NCBI GenBank assembly: GCA_022376465.1
Contig: JACDTU010000005.1
Span: 1,166,001 to 1,230,000, forward strand
DNA from: Cubamyces lactineus
Lineage: Eukaryota > Basidiomycota > Agaricomycetes > Polyporales > Polyporaceae
DNA: 64,000 bases
Reading direction: 5' to 3'
The notes under the pieces were generated by a model, which was not told where the DNA came from, searched no databases, and worked only from the letters and a program-made list of their open reading frames with translations. The stretch's first letter is position 1, and every line of letters starts with the position of its first letter. Of this stretch, positions 12,132 to 22,700 are shown in pieces. Position numbers and translations under genes: made by a program.

Positions 12132-13824
12132 ATGGGCTACGACGAAGTATGCTTCCTATGCGGAATTAGGGTCGGAGGCGGACCCATATATTGGTGCTGC
12201 AACATGAAGGTGGTAGCCACGCAAATGACAAACGAGCTGCTCGAGTCTAAACCCGAGTTCATCAACCTCCCTCGGGAAGACATCCTCTCTATGCTACTGA
12301 GTATATTCGCGATGGCTGACCTCGGCATCGCCGATCCCTACTACGTATTGGCCGTCCGCGCCGACTACGAGGACGAAGCCGAGAGGGACTGTATCGCAAT
12401 TGGATACTTCGGGGAGCACGGCGGGTATAGCCCCTGCCTCCACCACGGGCGTCCTCTACATCCCACAGGGGACGACGTGCAGATTCGTCGAGTGCACAAC
12501 TCGACTATGGCTGGGTCCTTCTCAGAGCTCATCGAATATCACGGAGACGAGCGGGTGGTCAGGTCAATGGTGACGACGGACTGCGACACATACTACGATG
12601 CCAATGAATCTCCTTCGTGCAATATCTGGATGCACATCGCGTGCTGGAATCACTTGCAAGACTGGCTTGATTGCCCGCTGCCACCGCGCATCGGCCGCCA
12701 CGGCAAGCCACTGACGTTTGCGGGAGAGCTCTATGAACTGGTCGCCTCTCGCCATGAACGGCAAGCGCACGTGCGGGCTTCCCTTCCATGTATTGACTAT
12801 GGCGGTACGCTTGGAGCATTCACGACACAGTATCAGGACGACATACTGGGGTGCCGCGTGGGTGTTGAGCATCTCGCCAGGGCCCTCAAAGAAGGCTTGC
12901 GTGACGAGCAGCTGATTCCTGCCATTCTGGAGGATTGCGGTTGGTGGAAGTTCGTTCGGCCTGATAGGTCAGTCAATTCGCCCGCCTCAGTAATCCGCCT
13001 GCATGCTCACATAGCGCATTTTCAGATGGCCTCGCGCGCGGCATCCTGGCCCCTACGATCCGAATCCAGTCTCTGGCATGTTCGAGTCCGGTACCGTCCC
13101 GCAATTACGAGCCAAGGTCTGCCAGCTGCCCAACGAGCTCCTACCAGAACTGCTCCAACATTGTCATCTCCAAGACATCTTCGCCCTCGCCTCCACATGC
13201 AAAGATCTGTACACCCGCATTCTCGACCGCAACACGCTGCACTACGTCGTACGTAATGCAATCTCGAACGTCTCTAGCCCCCTTCGCTGGATTGCCCCTG
13301 TGCGCGGGCATCGCGAGCAATGGATGGCGGCCTACGACGCGATGAAGACGTGGATGACGCCGGCGCCGCCGACGTTTGCTGAAGTTGAGTTTCCAGAGGA
13401 CGAAGTTGACGATGAAGACTATATCCCACCTGAAGAAGAGCCCGACTCTAGTGACGACGACGAATCCGAGCAAGAGGAAGAATCCGCAGAGGAGTCGGAC
13501 TCAGAGGCTATTACGGACGAGGACGAGGGTATTATCACTGGGCGAATCATCGACGTTCCTGTTCCCGTGCAAACTACACCTCTGCCACCTCTGTTGCTCT
13601 TGGATCCTGCGTTCCCGCTTCTGCCATTCCTCCGCGCGTATCGCGACTCGGACTCCATGCGTGCACGACAGTGGAGGTGGGAGCTCATCAAACAATTCGA
13701 CGTACTCTTTACGAACTACCGGCGCGATGGATGGGAACGAGATGAGTTCTGTCCCCCGGGAACAACTTGGGCTTCGGATGGACAGACCGTGCGATGTCAA
13801 TGCCCGGCGGGACCATCTTCGTAG
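12132..13824 (+). CDS. F-box protein with Cys/His-rich N-terminal domain, copy 2
   Basis: Tandem paralogue of the gene at 9979 in the same orientation. Exons 12132-12967 and 13026-13824 give 544 residues. The same layout is seen: CFLCGIRVGGGPIYWCC, CLHHGRPLHPTGDDVQIRRV and CNIWMHIACWNH, then the F-box (VCQLPNELLPELLQH; LASTCKDLYTRILD). A Glu/Asp/Ser-rich linker and the C-terminal block FDVLFTNYRRDGWERDEFC end the protein. The start MGYDEVCFLCG is the shared N-terminus. The acidic linker is the most diverged part, while the N-terminal module, F-box and C-terminus are clearly conserved, so both copies appear to be under selection. Function inferred only from the F-box. Confidence 0.85.
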
Positions 13825-14182
13825 ATCCATGATTGATCATTACATGTCCACGCTATTTACTAAGAGTTCGTGATATTTCAGAGGTTCCTTTCACGGACTG
13901 AATGAAAGTCTAAACCGTCTATGTGTCGAGACAAACTCGATAGAGCTCGAAGGCGAATGCAATGGAAAATGGTATACGTTCTCGATTCGGTTCGTGTAAC
14001 ATGTCCTCACATTGATACGTTGATGTTGACTATATATGTTCTTGCCCCCCAAGGCAGGGAACGTGAACCAATAGCAGGTTAATCTGCGTCTATTATAGTT
14101 CTGCTACCGGCTGTTGGTAAAATAAGGTCAATTGGGTCGTAGCAAGACAACAGTGAGGCTTCGAAGCATAGGCTTGAGTCGC
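13825..14182. other. Convergent 3' region
   Basis: 358 relatively AT-rich bases after F-box copy 2, facing the 3' end of the minus-strand coiled-coil gene. No gene seen. Confidence 0.4.
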
Positions 14183-15140
14183 TCACATAGAAGCCCTCGA
14201 ATTTTGCTTGGGTCTGCTTGATCTAGGGGTACGTACGCGTACTTTGCGAGTTGTAATTGACTCGCATATCCCACTGTGGAGACTGTCTAGCTCGTGTAGG
14301 AGATCGGTGAGGCGCTTCAGACGCTTCTCGTGATCTCCCTGTAACTCTCGGGTCTCTTGATGAAGCCCGTCGTTGGCCTTCTGTAGGTAGTGATATGAAG
14401 CCTCCAGCTGACCCTTCGCCGCTATAAAGTCTTTAGCGACCGCGATCGCCGCTTGCTGAGAAGTAGAGCAATGGGCGTGCGATCAGAGGGCCCTGTGCGT
14501 CTTCAAGTGAAAAGCTCACTGTGGGAGTATCCTCACTCTGTGCTGCTCCTTCCGTAATGTCTGCAATCAAATTTTGCCAGCTCTCCAACGATGTGTGGCA
14601 GATACTAATCACGGGTCGCCTTGAGCCACCCAAGGAAAATGTGAATACGCTGTCGCGATCTCATGACTATCGTCGATGCCTCACTTGGTATATGCCTGGA
14701 GCCGTCGTCTGCAGAGCCACTATGTCCTCTGCGACCATGTGTCCTTGTCGCGCGTGCGTAGCTAGGAGCCGTGGACTTGTAACGAGAAAATATGCAGTGC
14801 GGAAATGTATGAGCATCCGCGCAACGCAACGACGACAGTTGAGATCCTTGCCCGGCGGTTCTGCCCGTAGTGGGATCGGAGCTTCACGCCATCGCCTATG
14901 GCTACCTCGAGTGCCGTCAAGGCCTCGACAGCGAATTGTGGATCCACAAACGCATTCTGCGCATATTATCAAAATCGAGGCATCATTATATCGTCATACG
15001 ACCTCTCTCGAGTACTTACCACAACTCGTATACCTCTTTCCGCAGTCTAATGCTCGCCAGCGTGATTGTGCGACGAATGCTCCGAGCCTGAACTCGCCCC
15101 GCGTCTGGATCCTTTGTGGAGGCTAGTAGACTCCAGAAAA
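14183..15140 (-). pseudogene. Unresolved or decayed multi-exon coiled-coil gene
   Basis: Several minus-strand segments read like exons, but they do not join cleanly. One near 15120-15013 encodes IRRTITLASIRLRKEVYELW and ends in a good GTAAGT donor. The next, near 14954-14860, encodes DPQFAVEALTALEVAIGDG, but splicing to the visible AG would create TGA, as if one base were lost. Further downstream, ITEGAAQSEDTPT is followed by an intact intron (GTGAGC...CTCAG). After it comes a clear coiled-coil exon (AKDFIAAKGQLEASYHYL and ETRELQGDHEKRLKRLTDLL), ending at TGA 14185-14183. I do not recognise the family. It is either a recent pseudogene or a gene whose middle exons I have misplaced. Confidence 0.35.
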
Positions 15141-15943
15141 GGGAGGAGACGGGGCAAGAGAATGTCCGTGAATATGGACGTCCAATCAGCGGAGACTAGG
15201 AGGATGAGATAGACCATCGAAACTGCTCAGGGTCGACAGAATCCTCGCCACAAGCTAGTCGTGTATGGTGACTTCATGGTATCTGCACGCAACGACCTAG
15301 TCTCTCTGGTCCTTCACTAGAACATAGTTGCTTTGGTCCAAACTCTTCCAAGGGCGGTGTGCGACTTGTCCCGGGAACCAGTCTCATCGATGGAGACAGC
15401 ATGCAGCTCAGCCCCCCAGTTATACGGGTTGCTGGCTGCTCCCACCATGCTTCCTGCCCTCTAGTCGCCGTAAGCTCGAGACAGTTTATGAGGGATCCAA
15501 TCAACGGCACTTACCTGTATGTCCTGTCCCTCCTCCGGTCAGGCCTTCAAGATCGTTCTGCACAGGGATGCAGTACATGGCATGCGCTCGTACGCTCACA
15601 AAGACAGAACGTGTTGCATATATGTAGTGACAAGGTGGTCTGCAAGGAGAATAATGCATAGCCTATCACAGGGAGCCACGAGTGTACCATTCACGTCGAC
15701 GAACGATGCAGACCTAGGCAAGGACCAGGGGACGACGACATGCATGAACAAGGACGACAAGGGGCGGAAGTAGCGTTGTAGAGCACGCCGCTTAGACGAG
15801 CCGCGCCTCGTGGTTCGGGAAACGATCTTCGACCACCATCACACTGCACAATGAACCGCGTCCGCACTCACCACACCGCGTATACCCATATACCCCGAGC
15901 CTTCGCTGCCACACTGGACTACCAACACTAACGACAAGCGACG
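15141..15943. other. Intergenic, no recognised gene
   Basis: About 0.8 kb with only short, unconvincing open frames on either strand. Confidence 0.4.
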
Positions 15944-16495
15944 ATGACACACACGTACAAGCCAATCTTCTTCTCTGCGGCGCACAGCGAAGCCTTCGAG
16001 CGGGCGCGACGGCAACAAGAACAATCACACGAGCGCGCGCAGGAGATGCTGCTCTGGAAGCGCGGGTTCCACTTGGATGGCGGACGGCCAAGTTGGGGCT
16101 ACTACTTGGAGGCGTCGACGTCGACATCGACGGCCGCGAACACGACAGACGGCGGCGGGGAGAGCACGGAGGACGAGCGAGAAGAAAGAGAGGGACTGGA
16201 AGAGGATCGGCATGAAGGGAGACGCGAGTCCGGGAAGACCGGGGCGGGAAGGCGGACGCGTGGCAATTCCCCGGATCGCCATGCGACCGGCCGAGCAAGA
16301 GTGATCGCGTCGCACGGTGCGTTGCTGCGTCTGTCCCGCAGTCGGTCCCCCCTCTTGCGCTCACCCTCACTCATCCAGCAACTCGTCTGGGAGGTGCGCT
16401 ATCACGACGCGCAACCATGGCCTTCAAAACGCATGCTTGGATATCGCTCTGGTGCGTTCTTCGCCCTGCTCGACGGACGCGAGCAACGGTGCTGA
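15944..16495 (+). CDS. Low-confidence 183-codon ORF overlapping the EXPERA gene start
   Basis: The first 55 residues (MTHTYKPIFFSAAHSEAFE, then HERAQEMLLWKRGFHLDGG) look protein-like, with high third-position GC and an amphipathic helix. The rest is Thr/Ser- then Glu/Arg-rich low complexity. Its end overlaps the first exon of the EXPERA gene at 16417 in another frame, so at most the 5' part could be an independent short gene or an alternative upstream exon. No family recognised. Confidence 0.3.
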   Translation: MTHTYKPIFFSAAHSEAFERARRQQEQSHERAQEMLLWKRGFHLDGGRPSWGYYLEASTSTSTAANTTDGGGESTEDEREEREGLEEDRHEGRRESGKTGAGRRTRGNSPDRHATGRARVIASHGALLRLSRSRSPLLRSPSLIQQLVWEVRYHDAQPWPSKRMLGYRSGAFFALLDGREQRC

Positions 16496-17416
16496 TCGCT
16501 CGACGTCTCCTTCTACCAGGTTCGCGCTGACGATCCCGGTCATATTTTGGGATGCGGGGTACTGTTTCTTCCGGTACGCATCCTCGGATCGTTTATGCGA
16601 AATCTACTTGGAGTCTGACCGCCTCCTGCGTCTCCGCACGGAAAACCTTGCAGACCTCGGTCTATGGTCGGTGGGGACCTGCACTGGATATGGAAACCCT
16701 ACGCCCTCTATCAGGAAGTCGACTATGTTCGTACCACGGTCGTAACCCTGGCTCGGACCTTGCAGTCTAACATTGTCTGGCCTTTCCTTAGGTTTACGGC
16801 CTCAAGGCTCTTGAGAGCGGCGACGGCTTCACCAATGCCCAATGTACGTTCTCCTCCTATCTCTCACCGCTCCCGAAACGTTACCGCAAGTCATGGGAAC
16901 ACCAGCTGACACACGGCCTCTGTCTCTCCCATCCCCAGCTGCCCTCAACATTGTTGAGAACTTCATGAACATCGCGTACCTCTACCTCGCACATGTCTCC
17001 GGCTCCCCGGCCGCGCCGCTTCTTGGCTTCGCGAGCGCCGTCATGACGCTATCCAAGACCGTTCTGTACTGGCTGCAAGAATACTACTGCGGCGGTTGCG
17101 CGGTCGGCCACAACGATCTCAAGACGCTGATTGTCTACTGGATCATCCCCAACGGGTGAGTGGCCCGTCTCGCCGGTCGTCGTTTTAGCCGACGCCTTCG
17201 TGCTGACGGGAACCCTCTCGACATCTGCGCGCGATCACTCTACAACGCCACTGTAAATACGCTGGTCGACCGTGACGGCAAACGGCGCTGCCACCTACTA
17301 GCCTGTGGCTCCTCGTGCCGAGCTTCATCATTTGGCAGCTTGCCAAGGATATCACCGGCGCGTTACGCGTCGCCGACAGGGCCGCGCAGAAGACCGCGTC
17401 AGGGAAGAAACAGTAG
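16417..17416 (+). CDS. EXPERA / emopamil-binding-protein-like membrane protein
   Basis: Exons 16417-16451, 16520-16573, 16654-16726, 16792-16843, 16939-17155 and 17302-17416 total 546 bases (181 residues). The protein has about four hydrophobic helices: FALTIPVIFWDAGYCFF, then ENFMNIAYLYLAHV, GFASAVMTLSKTVLYWL and LWLLVPSFIIWQLA. These carry the conserved polar residues of the EXPERA fold (DLHWIWKPYALYQEVDY; NIVENFMN; NDLKTLIVYWIIPNG). The C-terminus is short and basic. EXPERA proteins include sterol delta8-delta7 isomerases, but many fungal members of this small type have no assigned substrate, so enzymatic activity is not claimed. One donor (16727, GTTCGT) is weak but gives the expected VDYVYGL junction. 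Likely in the endoplasmic reticulum membrane. Confidence 0.85.
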
Positions 17417-18350
17417 TCGTAACGGGCGGCGTACGTGGGTGCGCGCCTGCGGTGTTTGCGACTATCTCTGCGCGGCTGAGCAGGGTTGACGGTGCTTGTG
17501 ACTTCTGGCAGCATCCACGAAGACGAAACTCCGCTTCATCTAGTGTGTTCATGGATATAATTCCCGCATCTGTTGATTTTGATGAAATATCCCCGCCGTG
17601 ACCTATGACACGCCCACCTCTCTCATGGGTGGACCAGGACATATTCCGACATATCCTGGGGCACACTCGCCATTGGACGCCGGTTCAGCAGTCACTCGCT
17701 CGCGCGGGTGCCGGACATACAGTCACACATACGGGCGATGTACCGCGCCCTGACGTGTGTCCGCACGCTCCTATAGGCTGGATCGAGCTTGAGCGTGTAA
17801 ATCTCCCCACATCTCCACATCGGCTGGGCGTGCAGTCTAAGTGCGCGTACGCCCGGGCCCGTCCTGCCCGAACAAATTACGCGTCAATAATGCAGCAGTG
17901 GGCTAGCGGCGGCGTTGCGCGTGCGCGAGCCTCCAGGGCTCGGAACAATGTCGGTGTCGGTTCCTGCTGCACTCGCAGAGTCGCACCTTAGTGCGGGAAG
18001 GCCCATCGCACCCCAGTATAGCCGATGCTGGACGTTGGGCAGGGTCACGGTTTACCACAGCATCCACTGCACCCGCGTTCGCGGTACGGTTCAGATGGGC
18101 TGGAACCTTGCCACACTTGGCGTGACACAAGGAACGATTCGGAATTCATAGAATCAATATGCAAGTGCTGGAATACCCGAGGGACCTGTTTGGCCGGACC
18201 GTCATGGCGGACGAGAGTGGCAGATGATGATGCACAACAACACGTTCAAAGATTTGGACGACGGGTAACGTTACTTGAACTATGTCGTGGATGGCAAGTG
18301 AGTGCCTACTAACATACCAGTACGGCCCTGCATAGAATCAGTCCTGCTGG

Positions 18351-18836
18351 TTACGCGCACGCCGGTGTGCGCCGACAGCTCTCCGCGCTGAGCGTGCACA
18401 TCACGCAGGTGGCCCATCCTCGACCGACAATGCTGCTGCCGAGCTTGGACTCGGGGGCAAGCATAGGCAGAGAACACACCATGATAGTCAGCATCGCGTA
18501 CACCGTACGGCGTATCTCTCGTACCCAACGGGCAACGAGTAACGTCAACCGAGCCAACTCTCCCCACCTCGCCATGCACATCGCGTTCGGCACGAACAAG
18601 GCCCGTCCGGCCGCCTCGACTTCCAGCACTGCGATACCGTATCGCTCTTGCTCGACTTTGTAAACGAAGAACACGGTGGCGCAGGCGTTGTACGTACCGC
18701 TGCCATCCACAGCCAACTCTACCACGAGCCGACTGAATCGTGATATTCGCCAAAGGCCGGCCGGCAGACCCTTAGATTCGTTAGACCCTGGACTGCTGTG
18801 AGCTGACCGCCGGCTGTCAGCGAATCTGAGTGCCAT
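18351..18836 (-). CDS. Candidate membrane-protein exon(s), unrecognised
   Basis: The downstream part of this minus-strand frame reads like real protein with mostly G/C third positions: GTYNACATVFFVYKVEQERY, then GRALFVPNAMCMARWGELAR, LTLLVARWVREIRRTVYAML and VCSLPMLAPESKLG, ending at TAA 18353-18351. Two or three hydrophobic helices are visible. A possible first exon lies upstream on the same strand from ATG 19115 (MFMANIQETIYTVGIIDSLG), also with high third-position GC. I could not find a convincing intron joining them. It may be an intact small gene, a relic, or chance. No family recognised. Confidence 0.3.
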   Translation of the reverse strand: MALRFADSRRSAHSSPGSNESKGLPAGLWRISRFSRLVVELAVDGSGTYNACATVFFVYKVEQERYGIAVLEVEAAGRALFVPNAMCMARWGELARLTLLVARWVREIRRTVYAMLTIMVCSLPMLAPESKLGSSIVGRGWATCVMCTLSAESCRRTPACA

Positions 18837-19710
18837 TCAATGCCACTGTGACGCCGCGAGAGGCGGTATCTAAACCCCGTCGCCCGCCGCGAACCATATC
18901 CCAAGCGGCGGGCCCGGGCGTCGTGCCTCGTCACCCAGGGATGCAGGAAGACAGAAGGGAGATAAGGCGGCGGACCTTCCGCCCAAACCAGGCCTAGCGC
19001 ATCCCGCCGACTGAATGGGCACGACGTGCGGCGGCGCGCGTCGCGGGACGTGTGAGCCCAGCGAGTCGATGATGCCCACCGTGTAGATGGTTTCTTGAAT
19101 ATTCGCCATAAACATTAACCTTCCAGACCGGACCCGCGGCGCCTGCCCCTCCCCGCGAGCTGTTGTTCGAATCCCCTAGCCGGGGAACTCAGGGTCCTTC
19201 CCATAACGATACATCATTATGGCAGGCGCTAGAGGGGGAGCAGTCAGGCCTAAGAGGGTGAGGAGGGACGGGGGACGTATATGCATCATGTGGCAAAGGC
19301 TCCGCGCATACTGGGAAGGGCGGATCTCTCGCGAACGCTATCGCAGGCGATCCTAGAGCCGGATTCGGGACGGCTCTTGCGGTGCACGAGACGCGCTTCC
19401 TCGAGCTGGGGAAGCCGCCCCTTCGCGTTCCAATTCGTGCGGCGAAGCGAGCCTCGGTCTCGCTGTTGCCCACACACGCCACACGCATAGTGCTCTACGC
19501 AGGCGGTCGGAAAACGGGAGGTGCGGGTTCCAGCTTCGACGTCCGACGCTCGACGGTGGAGCGCGTCAACGAGGGAAAAGCTTCGGAATGCGGTATGACG
19601 AGGACGAAACTAGAAGTGTACGTACTGCGCACGCCGAACCGCCGTCCGGCGAGAAGGGCGAGTGCCTGAGCGGGGGCCACAACGCCTGCGCCGGGCGTAC
19701 CTGCACGTCG

Positions 19711-19724
19711 CCCCCCCCCCCCCC
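19711..19724. repeat. Homopolymer C14
   Basis: Fourteen consecutive C bases, a likely polymorphic site and possible sequencing-error hotspot. Confidence 0.9.
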
Positions 19725-22700
19725 GCACGCGCCAAGGCGAGCACGCGAAGTACGAGGAGGAAAGGAAGAAGGGAGGGCGAGAGGGCTTCTGGACGAGAAC
19801 GTCGACGACGCTCATCCCTCCCGTCCGGACGTACGGCCCAGGGAGCCATAGCCCTAGACCCAGGCAGCGTCGAACTTGAAACTGGATGCTGGCTGGAGGC
19901 TGGAGGCTGGAGGGGCGTGCTGCTGCAGTCCGCAGCCACAGAAATCCCTCTGCACGCGGCACGATGGCTCGTGCCATATTGCGACCGACCGGGGAAGAAC
20001 CAGCTCCCATGTAGACAGGAGGTATGCTGAATGCTCTATTGCATGCGACTTTAGCAATCGCTTTGCACGAGCCTGAGAAAGTCCCTCCCCCCGCCCCCTC
20101 GCATCTCAATGGCTGCCCGTGCTATACTCGGCCGCTCACAAAATAGCCGTGGCTTCGCGCGCGCGAGATAGAGTTTGCCCCAATTGCGTTGAATGCGAGA
20201 GCTGCCAGTGGCTTTTCGCGCCCGGGATAGCGGGTACGTTGAGCCGTCTTCGCATTTCCTTCCTGCCTTGCCGTGCTGCAGAGCGGTCGACGTTCCTGCG
20301 GGCCAAGGCATCACTAACGTCGCCGTTCCCGCGTTCTGCTCCTTGCCCTCAGCCCAGGACGTCCAGCCGCAGACCGCGTTCGCGTAACCCGCCCACAAGC
20401 CAACGTCCTGATTCGAACAAATTGGGCAGCCTGGACCGGGTCCCCGATGTTTTCATCCGCGCTGCGAATTGCGAATATACCGTCAGTATTCTGCAAGTCG
20501 CTGTGACAGTAGTCTGTACCCTGTACATATGTCCGTGTCCCCATCATCGCCGTGGAATCCGAACATCGACCCGCCCGGAATTTCCAGTCCGTCGTAGCTA
20601 GCGAAACCGCGAAAGGGTGGATATTGATAAGGGAGAGAGGGAGGGAGGGCGTCAGAACACTCAATGAAGCGTCACCGTCGAGCGATTCCTCCGAACCTGC
20701 ACGGACTTCGCGACTTCGCGAGCGTGTCTGTACGGGAGAGCGTGGGTAGGATGGCTGTGGGCGTGGGTGGGCAGTAGGTGGAATTAGGTGCCCTGCACGC
20801 TCGTCGCGTTCCACCGGTCGAATTCCGCGCAAGGCGCACCATCGCGACGCCAGGGGAACAGAAAGGTCCAGCGGTCAGAGATAACGGGTAATGTCGGTGA
20901 AGCCGAACCTGGAAACCTCGTTCGAGCGGTGGCATCACTCTGTTCGCCAGCGAGCCGGCCGTAGAGGGACCCAGTCACCCAGGACGCGAAACGCAGGGCT
21001 GGTATGTCCGATTGCCTATTTGTAGCGGGCGCGTGTTGGCCTTATCTTGGGCCTCTGTGCGAGCCGGGTGATCTTTGCCTAAGGGCGGGCACAGAGCACA
21101 GAAGAAGGGAGACCTGGGCTCGGGTCGATAGCACCCGTTCGGAGAATAGGATCGGGCATCCGTAGTGCCAGTCGTAGCATGCGTCACAAGTGTGTACGCG
21201 GTGCGTGCAGCGGACAATGTCGACGTCGCAAGACCCTATCGCCACGACTCCAGAGGCGTGAGGGCCCAGCAACACGGAGGCTATGGACACTTCGCGTCCG
21301 GCGGCAAAGGCTCATTGCCATTTTGTCGTCGATGACGCTAGACAGAACCACCAAGAACGACGCACACGCACGTTGGTCTATCCTACGCGTCCTCTCCGTC
21401 CAATGTCGCGTCGAGGCGTGCGTGAGCACCCGGTCGAACGCACCAGCGAGTGGCTGCCATGGCCCATGGGTGCGACCGCCCCACCGCGACGGTACCACCG
21501 CAATCACGCGCGTCAAGAGCCGTAGGGGCGAAGCGAGGGAAGCACCGACCAAACAGCCTGCGATATGAAAAGAAGCAGCGCAGAGCTGGAACACCGCGCC
21601 GAGCTCCTGAGATTCTCGCTGATGGCCCTGTACTGGCCACAGGTGCATAGGCGCGCATTGAATATTGAGGGAGGACTCGCGCCCGTAACGACGCAGCAAC
21701 AGCGAGCTAGCGGTTGATTTTCGGATTTCGCCAGAGTTGCTGGACCGCTAGGGCCGCACAAGGGCCCTCGCGCCCGTAATTTTGCTTGGGACACGGAGAA
21801 ATTGTAGGACGGCTCGCTGAGTAGGACTTGACGGCTATAAGCCAAGCCATGCGCAAGCCACGCACACATACACCAGGCGAACGCTTAGGACACGTCGACT
21901 AACGACGTCGCGCAAGGCCCACGCACTCGCGTACCGCAGACATAGGCTCCCTGCGTCGGGACCCGACAAGCCATAAGGTATAAGCTATGCAGGAGCGAGA
22001 AGCACCGGGACCGGGGAGGACATCCGTACAGACGCCCGCGCGACGGGTGATGCGCGCTGTGCCTCTGCGTCGAGCGTGCCTTTTATGGGTGATCGTCCTG
22101 GAGATGGGACGGGAGGCCAGGCGACCAACGGTCTGAGTCGGTCGGAAGAGTCAGACTCACTGCACAGTGCACGGGTGGTATCGAGGATCACGACCGCGAG
22201 CGGTCGCTTGAGCCTTGTCCCAGTGATAGCAATCGGAATCTGTGTCAGCCCGAGGCCAGAGTCACAAGGAACGCGAGGTCGAGGGTCGACCACGGGCAGA
22301 TGCGAGGAAGATTTGGGCGATTGTCGAAAGATTGGGGTGGCGAGTTCAACGATGGGTGATGACGACCTAGGTACGGACGCGTACGTACACACGGAAGAGT
22401 CGGATGACAAAACGCGACGGCGATACCGCTCGAGGGCCGTAGAACACCTCCACGAGCACGGAGCATGCGCAGGGCCAGGCGGGCTGGGATGTGGATGCTG
22501 TTGGAGTTTGAACACAGGCCGGTAAGCGATCAGCCATTGTCATCACCAACCATCATCGAGAGCGCTATCGCGAACCCAGCGAGCGCACACGGCCGCGCGC
22601 TCACGTAAAATAGCGGTAATACGCGCGACGACATCGTCAGTGCTGGAACATGTTGCACGCAGCACGGTATGACGCGCGACGAATGTGGCTCGAGTCTGTT

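Noticed and set aside
19160..19190. GTTCGAATCCCC, resembling a tRNA B box
   Set aside because: The bases flanking the loop do not pair as a T-stem and no A box or acceptor stem is found at the right distance.
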